From positions 1 through 17,365 of the forward strand of contig JAAOIJ010000073.1 of NCBI GenBank assembly GCA_015163815.1: DNA of 17,365 nt, read 5' to 3'. How positions within the stretch are numbered: position 1 is the stretch's first letter; each line of letters starts with the position of its first letter. The translations under genes and the position numbers were made by a program. The DNA comes from Endozoicomonadaceae bacterium. Its GTDB lineage: Bacteria; Pseudomonadota; Gammaproteobacteria; Pseudomonadales; Endozoicomonadaceae. Positions 7,180-14,385 of the stretch are shown piece after piece. A model generated the notes under the pieces. That model ran no database searches and was not told the DNA's origin. It saw nothing but the letters and a program-made list of their open reading frames with translations.

Positions 7180-8303
7180 AATACAACACCTTGCCTCTTT
7201 TAATACTCATATCTATCATACATAGTCATTATTTTTTCATATCTGGCTAATCGAGGAATAAAGAAATGAATAGTAAAATCATATATTATTAAAGTTAATT
7301 AAACGACAATAATATTTTTATTCAAATAAATAAAGAAAAATCATGATCTTCAAAAGTATCACTATTTCATAAAAAACAAGTATAACATGACTTTTAATGA
7401 TTATCTTATTGAATTTTTTCAAAAAAAGTGTCGTTTATTATAGATTGAATTCTCAAAGCATAAAATAATAAAATACAAAACTGATTTGTGTTTCTAATAT
7501 TTACTTCATAGAATGAAATGTTCTATTTTGAGTGTATTATCCCATGATTTTTGAATAGCAAAAATAGCGTAATTGACTATATTCATGCACTCTATTTTTT
7601 TGAACAAACATGACACAATGTACTGTCTGTAGTAGTACTGATGTTTTTTCCATATGGTGTGATTCTTGTTTACTATACAAATAAATCAGTTATAACAATG
7701 GCCTTGCAAATAGTGTCTATTTTTTTTGAAGCAATTTTTTTCTAAATTTTACCAAACTATTAAAATTTGCCGGAAATGACCATTGTATTTCATCCTCTCC
7801 AGAAACATATTGAAAATAGGGATTTTTTTCCAAACTCTCACTATTTTTTCACCAAATCAATTCTGCCTAGACTGCAACATGAATAAATAAATCATCAATC
7901 TAATTGATTGTCTAGGATGATCTCATGTTTCTGAGTCATAGATTCCAAGTGTTTTTTCAAATATTGCCCAAAACATGATTTCAGATAATTGAATCAATTG
8001 ATGATAAAAATGAAGTAGATTGCTAAATTTATCGTGTGTATCTCCTTTTTTTGTCTTTCATTTTTTTCCAGGTTTTATACAACAAAAAACGAGTAGCTGA
8101 GCATTATTAAATGCATAACTAATTGAATTATATAATTTTTATTTATTTTGAAAAATAGATTATTGGTCTTTTTTTTATTTTTTCAAAGAAATGATAATTA
8201 TTTTTTATGATTTTTTTGTGTATTTTTTGAAAAGTGGTTGTCTAAATTAGAGTACGACTACGCAACAGACTAAATATATAATAACATGAAAGAGGATAAT
8301 CAA
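7180..8303. other. Long AT-rich intergenic region without recognisable gene
   Basis: This 1.1-kb spacer separates the divergent dehydrogenase and kinase-like genes. I find no open frame of credible length, tRNA or IS motif. CCTAGAC (7866-7872) is exactly complementary to GTCTAGG (7910-7916), enclosing CAATC-TAATT-GATTG (7896-7910). CATGA (7878-7882) could pair with TCATG (7923-7927) across that stem. TATAAT at 8277-8282 is a possible -10 for the kinase-like gene. The region may hold promoters, an untranslated RNA or a fully decayed gene. Confidence 0.5.
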
Positions 8304-9440
8304 ATGGATAAAATAACAACAGAAAGTAATCAGTATGAGATTAGCCCTGGAAATGCGACTCTTCCAGAGGCAGTAAAGAATGTTTCTCCTATAAATCAGC
8401 AGTTACTACGTGGTTCTAGTTTTGATTCAATTATAGAAATACAAATAAATCAATGTCTTACAGCCTTTCAATGTTCAGTTTTACCAGATTTTTTTGATAA
8501 GGAGGAACCCTTAATTACATCAGGGACTTTTGGAAATGTTCAGATAGCTACCTATAAAAAAAACTTGCCTCATGCTCAGTTAGCGGACGGAATCAAAGTG
8601 GTCATTAAGACTGATAAGCAAGATTATAAGCGAAAACTGACTCATTCTGAAAATGAGCATTTCATATTACAACAGTCCAGGCATCAAGAAAATCCTGAGA
8701 TACTCTCTATTTTGAAAACAGCTACTGATAAGGAAAGGTTTGATACTTTTAGTAAATTTATAGCAATGTATATAACTCCATATCCGCAAGATACACATCT
8801 TGTAATATGCAATATGGTTTTTCAATATATACCTGGATTTTCTTTCTATGAAATCTGTAATCGGTTAGACGTCAAGATATTAGAAAAATATACTGCCTTT
8901 TTTTTTACAGAAATGAATAAAATATATGATTTTTTATATGCTTATAAAATAATACATAACGATTTTCATCCTGGTAATTGTAGATATGATCCCACAACAA
9001 ATAGACTAAAACTGATCGATTTTGGTTATGCTTTTATTGAGACTCAATACGACGATAGATTTAAAATACATCATAAATATGATCAAATTAGATCAATGTT
9101 TTTTTTCTCTAATAAAGTGTTACCTATAGAATTGCATCAGGATTCTGGAAGAATATCTTGTCGAAAAATAACTCAGCAGCTCAACAGCATAGTTTGGGAA
9201 AATTATGCGAATGATTATCTATCTGTTGACTCTGTAAAACTCATGACGCAATATCATATGTTGGGTAACCTTGCCCATCAAAACGGCGCAACAAACTGTC
9301 AAGATATAGACTTGATGATGTCTGATTGTTCAGACTTGGATAGATTGTTTATCAAAAGCTTGCAACTTAAACCTAATGACTGTCTTTTCAGTACAGTCAC
9401 GGCTAAATTATGTGATGAATTAAACCATCTCTCAGCTTAA
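8304..9440 (+). CDS. Eukaryote-like protein kinase domain protein, candidate effector
   Basis: The 378-residue product carries the core of the protein-kinase fold. In order: glycine-rich loop SGTFGNV (73-79), VVIK with Lys102 as the ATP-anchoring lysine, an acidic stretch at 116-118 as candidate for the C-helix Glu, catalytic loop HNDFHPGN (218-225, Asp220 base, Asn225 metal ligand) and DFG (Asp239). The HxDxHPxN loop is closer to the ABC1/RIO/aminoglycoside-kinase style than to the canonical HRD of Hanks-type kinases, so the substrate could be a protein or a small molecule. The C-terminal third (250-378) is unfamiliar. I chose ATG 8304 over the in-frame ATG at 8286 because AGAGGA sits 7 bp before it and the TATAAT at 8277-8282 would start RNA around 8289. 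No signal peptide or membrane segment is seen. An effector role is inferred only. Confidence 0.8.
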   Translation: MDKITTESNQYEISPGNATLPEAVKNVSPINQQLLRGSSFDSIIEIQINQCLTAFQCSVLPDFFDKEEPLITSGTFGNVQIATYKKNLPHAQLADGIKVVIKTDKQDYKRKLTHSENEHFILQQSRHQENPEILSILKTATDKERFDTFSKFIAMYITPYPQDTHLVICNMVFQYIPGFSFYEICNRLDVKILEKYTAFFFTEMNKIYDFLYAYKIIHNDFHPGNCRYDPTTNRLKLIDFGYAFIETQYDDRFKIHHKYDQIRSMFFFSNKVLPIELHQDSGRISCRKITQQLNSIVWENYANDYLSVDSVKLMTQYHMLGNLAHQNGATNCQDIDLMMSDCSDLDRLFIKSLQLKPNDCLFSTVTAKLCDELNHLSA

Positions 9441-9461
9441 GCTAGGATAAGGCAAGTATGT

Positions 9462-9493
9462 AAAGTCATATTGCATCCTCTAAATATGACTTT
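9462..9493. terminator. Hairpin downstream of the kinase-like gene
   Basis: AAAGTCATATT (9462-9472) and AATATGACTTT (9483-9493) form a perfect 11-bp stem with a 10-base loop, 22 bp after the stop codon. The stem is AT-rich and lacks a following T-run, so it may protect or end the transcript only weakly, or be a protein-binding dyad. Confidence 0.35.
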
Positions 9494-9820
9494 GCATTTG
9501 ATCAAAAAACAAGCCATTGCTTTATGCTAATTTCGCATCAACGCAGTTCAATGTCAGAAAAAATCATGCATGCAGCATATAACAAAACTATTTTTTGATC
9601 TAATCTGATGACTCTATTTTGTTTTGTCTTAACAATCAGTCAGTTATCCAAAATCACGATTCCACTCTCTGAGCATATACAGTTGTATGCTGCTTTTATG
9701 AGTAATTCAATGCTTCTTAATACACTATTACGAACATTTTTAATATCCAACCTATGATGACAATCATAGCCTAATAGCCCATTCTAAATTGTAAGGCGCG
9801 CTATAATATGCGTTTATTTC

Positions 9821-9847
9821 ATTATTTTATTATTTTATTATTTTATT
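9821..9847. repeat. 8-bp microsatellite, ATTATTTT x 3.4
   Basis: Three exact tandem copies of ATTATTTT (9821-9844) are followed by ATT. It lies about 300 bp before metK and could vary in copy number by slippage, but it is too far from the start to sit in an obvious promoter spacer. Confidence 0.7.
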
Positions 9848-10153
9848 CATCCGTTTTGGTCCAAAGTTTTGAATCAATCTACTTCATTTTCAATTGATAT
9901 GATCCTTGAAAACCAGATTCTCGAATCGTTAAACAAATGAGCGTCTTATCAATTGTTGAGTCAGTCTAATACAATGAAATTAGAACATCTTTTTTACAGG
10001 CCTACTTCAACTCGTTTCAATTTTTTTCAAAATCGATAAAGCATTTTTTCTATTTTGACAGAATTAATGCTACACTTTGCAGCATTGATCAATGTCATAC
10101 AGCACAATATGCATTGTACGATGTGTAGTTGATAAAATTAGGTATAATTAATC

Positions 10154-11317
10154 ATGAAAAACAATACTTTATTCACATCTGAATCTGTTTCAGAAGGACA
10201 TCCTGATAAAGTTGCTGATCAAATTTCAGATGCCGTATTAGATGCTATCTTAACAAAAGACCCTGAAGCCAAGGTCGCAGTAGAAACTTTAGTGAAAGCA
10301 GGCTTAGTGGTATTAGCAGGAGAAGTGACCACCGATACTTATGTTGACATGGAAGAAATAGTTCGAAAAGTATTGATTAATCTTGGTTATAATCATAGTG
10401 AGTTAGGGTTTGATGGTCACTGCGTTGCTGTCATTAATGCTATTGGCAAACAATCCATTGATATTGCCAATGGGATTACAAATGAAAATAAAAAAAATCA
10501 AGGTGCAGGTGATCAAGGTTTAGTTTTTGGATATGCTACCAATGAAACTGATACTTATATGCCCTCACCCATTTATTATGCCCATCAATTAATGAAACAG
10601 CATGCTATTTTACGACGTACTTCGCAATTTAATTGGTTGCGACCTGATGCAAAAAGCCAAGTTACCTTTATATATGATGAGCACGGTAAACCGATTTCTA
10701 TTGATGCTGTCGTTGTATCAACACAACATTCAAATGATATTTCACTAAAAGTATTACGAGAAGCTATTTTAGAAGAACTCATTAAACCCATCTTACCTCA
10801 ACACTTATTAACCAATAAAACAATTTACCATATTAATCCAGCAGGTCGTTTTGTCGTTGGCGGACCTGTCGGTGACTGCGGGCTAACAGGTCGTAAGATT
10901 ATTGTTGATACGTATGGTGGCATGGCTCGTCATGGTGGTGGTGCATTTTCAGGAAAAGATCCTTCTAAAGTTGATCGTTCTGCAGCTTATGCTTGTCGAC
11001 ATGTTGCAAAAAATATTGTGGCTGCAAAATTAGCATCGCGTTGTGAAATTCAAATTTCTTATGCAATTGGAATAGCGGAGCCTGTTTCTATTTCTGTGAA
11101 TACATTTGGAACAGGTCGAGTTGAAGATCATCAATTAAATAAATGGGTTTCTGAAACATTTGATCTTACACCACATGGTATTATCAGTGAATTAAAATTA
11201 AAAAGACCTATTTATTTACCAACTGCTGCGCATGGGCATTTTGGACGAGAAGAAACAGACCTTTTCAGCTGGGAAACATTAGATCAATCTAAAATAAGAA
11301 TTGCTGAAAATCTATAA
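10154..11317 (+). CDS. metK: S-adenosylmethionine synthetase
   Basis: MetK (387 aa; E. coli 384) makes S-adenosylmethionine from methionine and ATP, releasing phosphate and pyrophosphate. The protein aligns with E. coli MetK end to end. [12 protein letters not shown] (8-19) includes the ATP-binding HPDK. GHC at 88-90 keeps Cys90. GAGDQG (117-122) and the P-loop-like GGGAFSGKD (261-269) are the signature segments, and [11 protein letters not shown] follows. All catalytic residues I can place are present. ATG is preceded by AGGT about 10 bp upstream. A TATAAT at 10143-10148 would start RNA at about the ATG, so either a leaderless transcript or a promoter further up is possible. The gene stands alone, without ahcY or other methyl-cycle genes beside it, and converges on the ankyrin-like gene. 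Confidence 0.98.
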   Translation: MKNNTLFTSESVSEGHPDKVADQISDAVLDAILTKDPEAKVAVETLVKAGLVVLAGEVTTDTYVDMEEIVRKVLINLGYNHSELGFDGHCVAVINAIGKQSIDIANGITNENKKNQGAGDQGLVFGYATNETDTYMPSPIYYAHQLMKQHAILRRTSQFNWLRPDAKSQVTFIYDEHGKPISIDAVVVSTQHSNDISLKVLREAILEELIKPILPQHLLTNKTIYHINPAGRFVVGGPVGDCGLTGRKIIVDTYGGMARHGGGAFSGKDPSKVDRSAAYACRHVAKNIVAAKLASRCEIQISYAIGIAEPVSISVNTFGTGRVEDHQLNKWVSETFDLTPHGIISELKLKRPIYLPTAAHGHFGREETDLFSWETLDQSKIRIAENL

Positions 11318-11473
11318 CGCATGAATGATAAGCTTTATAATATAATGGACGTGTTTTTTTGCCTTTCCCTCAGGCCTCCTATTAACACTATGAATAACTG
11401 GATAATATGGCACCAGAATATATCATTTTTTTATAAAATGTATTTATTTTTCAGAGCTGATGACAGATTAGTT

Positions 11474-13753
11474 TCAATATCGGCCCTGAAAACATAACAG
11501 TATGTTCTGTGATTCCTTTTGTAATCCTTGTTTTTTCGACATATTTTCAATATATTCAAAGACAACTTGTACCATCTCCTTATACTCATCCTGACCAGAT
11601 ACGATCCATTGGCTATTATAACGAAATATCCTGCCTAAAGCTTGTATATCCTGTTCTGACAACATAAAAGGTTCCTGAAGATAAACATCGAGATAATCTA
11701 ATAATAAGCAAACAGGCTTTATAAATCCATATTTTAAAGCAAATGATAAGATATTTTGATGGTAAAAATAATCACTTAATTCATCTAATGTTTTAAAAGA
11801 AGATAAAATCCATTTGATTTGAAATTGATATAACTCATTGATAATCTCAGCACGACCCTTAGTTACATAGGATAGTGTAAGCTCAAATACAGATGGTTTA
11901 TTGATACACAGCGGCTCAAACCAAGATCGAATGAATTGACTTTTTTCTTTTAAATCTATTTTTTCTGGCCAAGTTAATAATTCTCGTACAGACTCTATCT
12001 GATTGGCAGAAATAGAAGCATGTAAACTAGCTTTCAAGACTGTCTTTAATAAATCTTTCGTTAATGCTGGTTGATTGATACTCAGATCTTTCATAAAAGT
12101 TAAAACAGATCGAATAACGTCAGTATGCCCGTGCCTGCAAGCCATCAAAAAACCGATGTATGTCGTAGAAGGATCTTCAGATAGTAAAATATCTTCTAAT
12201 GCTTTTTTATCGGAATCTAATAATGTTTTACCAGCTGTAAGATATGCTTGTAAGCATGTAAATATATCAGAAATGAATTGTATATCTCCATCTTGATAAG
12301 CAAAATACATTTTTTTTCCTAATTTTAAACAATCACTGATTTCCTTGATATTATCACAATGAGTGGTAATCCATTTTATTTGAAATACATTGACTACCGC
12401 AAGCATTTCTCTGGAATCAGACGTGCTTTTACCTGCAATCTGATGATGAATACTTGCAAACCAATTTTGTATTCTTACTTTTTCATGCGTTAATGATACA
12501 TCTATATTGATTTTTTTGGGCCACTCTAATACTTCTTGTATACAAACCGAATCTTGATTTTGTGAAATTGCTCTGAGAGTAGAATATTCACTGCGATGAT
12601 GATAAAATAGTATATTACATAATATGTTTTTTAAATGTGGATACTCTTGTACCCATTGAGTAATCCATTCAAATACAATACGAAAAATTGTAGCATCATT
12701 TAATTGACAAGCCAGTATCCAGCCTGATACTTTATTATCTGAATACTTAGCCAGTAAAATAGATTCTAAAGCCAACTGTACTGCCTGTGATGAAGTATCC
12801 AACCTTTTTAATAAAACGTCTAATTGCTGAAAAAAAGTACGAATCGAACAGACATGTCCATGTGAAAAAGCCATAAAGAGTCCATTTCCTGATTCCAACA
12901 CCTCTCTTATTTTTTGTAAATTTTCCAATCCAAAAGCTTTCAAATCCCACGGAATTTTAGGTAGTTTTGCTTCCAAAGTAAGGCCATAATGTCCATGTGA
13001 TAGCATTGAATTAAACATATTCATATTTAAAAAAGACAAGGATCGTATATCAAAAAGTGTATCAGAATCCGGATCAATAGTCTGTAGACTTGAAATGTTG
13101 ATGACCTCATTACAAGCAAAAGATACTTGTTGATGCATAAATTGCCTGAGTGTATTCCAAGATTCGTATGAGCACGGCATATCATCTTCTTGTATTGTAT
13201 TTTGAATTTTAAAAATCATACATTGAAATATCACATGAGCGTCATAAGCTATAATCCATCCTTGATTATAAGCTGTTCTTTTCATAATCAAAGCCATTGG
13301 ATGAGTATCAATAAAAAATATATATCTTCTAATACTATCCATTTCTCCTATATTAAAAATATATTGCATTAATTGATCAAAATGTTGATTATTACTATAG
13401 TAACCAGATAAGCTTATTTTAGAATCAAAATGTTTGTTAATAAACTCTCTAGTTGGAGTGAATGCATCGGTATCAAACTCTCGTGGATTCCATATGTTGC
13501 GATAGAAGCTTCGCACAGAGTTAATATCATCAATATTGTTGAGAAAACCTATCGTTAGCTGGATGCTCATAACTCCTGTACGCTTAACTCGACTTGAAGC
13601 AATGGAACAAAGATCATGCCCTGTGATTAAACAGCCCGTTAACTGCACAGCTTCAGATTCAATTGTCACTCTATATTTTGCATGTAATACTTCATCTTTT
13701 ACCTGTAATGGTAATAAAGATTTGTTACAAGCTAGTGTGGCTTGAGATTGCAT
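11474..13753 (-). CDS. Large protein with tandem ~190-residue ankyrin-like modules
   Basis: This 759-residue protein of unknown function has no signal peptide or membrane segment. I chose ATG 13753 because AGGAGA lies 6 bp before it; an in-frame ATG at 13825 has no such site. Residues 1-290 form an N-terminal region of no family I know. From 291 on, a module of 187-190 residues recurs about two and a half times (291-479, 480-668, 669-738). Each full copy has two ankyrin-like helix pairs (FMAFSHGH and ILACQLND in the first, YFAYQDGD and LMACRHGH in the second), ALE.ILL between them, then VLEWPKKI/LLTWPEKI, IQNWF/IRSWF and FQIKWI. Protein binding is the likely role of such a fold. Large ankyrin proteins of intracellular bacteria are often host-directed effectors; here that is only inferred. 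Confidence 0.8.
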   Translation of the reverse strand: MQSQATLACNKSLLPLQVKDEVLHAKYRVTIESEAVQLTGCLITGHDLCSIASSRVKRTGVMSIQLTIGFLNNIDDINSVRSFYRNIWNPREFDTDAFTPTREFINKHFDSKISLSGYYSNNQHFDQLMQYIFNIGEMDSIRRYIFFIDTHPMALIMKRTAYNQGWIIAYDAHVIFQCMIFKIQNTIQEDDMPCSYESWNTLRQFMHQQVSFACNEVINISSLQTIDPDSDTLFDIRSLSFLNMNMFNSMLSHGHYGLTLEAKLPKIPWDLKAFGLENLQKIREVLESGNGLFMAFSHGHVCSIRTFFQQLDVLLKRLDTSSQAVQLALESILLAKYSDNKVSGWILACQLNDATIFRIVFEWITQWVQEYPHLKNILCNILFYHHRSEYSTLRAISQNQDSVCIQEVLEWPKKINIDVSLTHEKVRIQNWFASIHHQIAGKSTSDSREMLAVVNVFQIKWITTHCDNIKEISDCLKLGKKMYFAYQDGDIQFISDIFTCLQAYLTAGKTLLDSDKKALEDILLSEDPSTTYIGFLMACRHGHTDVIRSVLTFMKDLSINQPALTKDLLKTVLKASLHASISANQIESVRELLTWPEKIDLKEKSQFIRSWFEPLCINKPSVFELTLSYVTKGRAEIINELYQFQIKWILSSFKTLDELSDYFYHQNILSFALKYGFIKPVCLLLDYLDVYLQEPFMLSEQDIQALGRIFRYNSQWIVSGQDEYKEMVQVVFEYIENMSKKQGLQKESQNILLCFQGRY
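11540..12883 (-). repeat. Tandem protein-coding modules in the ankyrin-like gene
   Basis: Copy 1 spans 12317-12883, copy 2 spans 11750-12316 and the partial copy 3 spans 11540-11749. Offsets between equivalent residues are 180-190 from copy 1 to 2 (Gly299 to Gly489; Glu330 to Glu520; Trp411 to Trp595; Trp431 to Trp611; Trp461 to Trp648) and 187 from copy 2 to 3 (Gly489 to Gly676; Ala518 to Ala705). Similarity is at the protein level and partial, so the duplication is old. Confidence 0.7.
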
Positions 13754-14143
13754 ATTGTCTCTCCTGTAGAATAATATATGAAATAATTTAAATAGAGTGA
13801 CAATTGAATCACGATTAAAGTTCAATATTCATTACATTTTTTTGTCTTCTCAAATCTTAAAGTACAATATAAAAAAATCAATTGAATTAAAATTAACAAC
13901 TTATATTAATTGAATCCGATTATTGTATCTGCCAGTGAATTCTAATCTAATCGTTTAATAGTTTGGTAAAATTTAGAAAAAAATAGGCCCAAAAGGCTTA
14001 GAAGCTATTTTCAACTCTATCATTATAACCGATTTAAATAGTTGTTTTATCAATAAAAAATAATTCTAAGAGGTTATTCTTGACACAAAAGTCATGGAGA
14101 AAAACATCAGCTACCTATTTTTTTATATTTTTTACAAAATTTT
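13754..14143. other. Intergenic region upstream of the ankyrin-like gene
   Basis: No open frame of note. On the minus strand TTGTCA followed 19 bp later by TATATT could be a promoter for the ankyrin-like gene. A short imperfect stem at about 13985-13999 followed on the minus strand by TATTTTTTTC could be a weak terminator for transcripts coming from the large helical gene. Confidence 0.35.
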
Positions 14144-14169
14144 AAAAAAATTGATTTATTTAGAATAGA

Positions 14170-14383
14170 CGACATAACACTTCGTGATACTTTAGCCATA
14201 GAAAACTGTTTTCCATAATAAATATTTCAATATTTTGAATATGATTAGTTTTCTGGCTATCGTTTTCAATATTTTTTTATACGCAAGTATTTTGATGTCT
14301 AAAAAAATCAATTCATGCTGTGGTTCTTTTATGCTTCTCAGACTTAAAGCTGTCTGCACAAAAACAGATTTATGCATTTACAT
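14170..14383 (-). pseudogene. Degenerate duplicate of the 3' end of the adjacent helical/RAP-like gene
   Basis: Immediately after the stop codon of the 912-residue gene, the minus strand repeats its C-terminal coding sequence with an offset of 266 bp. The translated copy reads KSVFVQTALSLRSIKEP, ELIFLDIKILAYKKIL and WKTVFYG, against KSVCVQMALSLRSIKEP, QLIFLEIKTPAYQKML and WEAATYG in the parent (parent residues about 829-888). An in-frame TAA follows YG, but the next codons (SITKCY) still match VTKRY of the parent. No ribosome binding site or N-terminal part is present, so it is a broken duplication rather than a small gene. Confidence 0.75.
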
Positions 14384-14385
14384 AC

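Larger units (their letters stand above)
9441..10153. other. Intergenic region upstream of metK
   Basis: This 713-bp spacer has no credible open frame. It contains the hairpin at 9462-9493, the 8-bp microsatellite at 9821-9847, TTGACA at 10055-10060, an extended -10-like TGCTACACT at 10068-10076, the palindrome ATTGATCAAT at 10084-10093 and ACAAT-ATGC-ATTGT at 10104-10117. The last four lie in the 100 bp before metK and may be its control region. I see no SAM riboswitch fold and no MetJ box (AGACGTCT). Confidence 0.5.

Noticed and set aside
8187..8205. Second Fur-like sequence (AATGATAATTATT) upstream of the kinase-like gene
   Set aside because: Only about 13/19 to the consensus, asymmetric, and embedded in A/T runs where such matches are expected by chance.
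8286..8303. Upstream in-frame ATG of the kinase-like gene as the start
   Set aside because: No ribosome binding site before it and it overlaps the likely transcript start implied by TATAAT at 8277-8282; ATG 8304 has AGAGGA at proper spacing.
9441..10153. SAM riboswitch ahead of metK
   Set aside because: No GC-paired multi-stem architecture or conserved SAM-I/SAM-II-like core could be recognised in the spacer.
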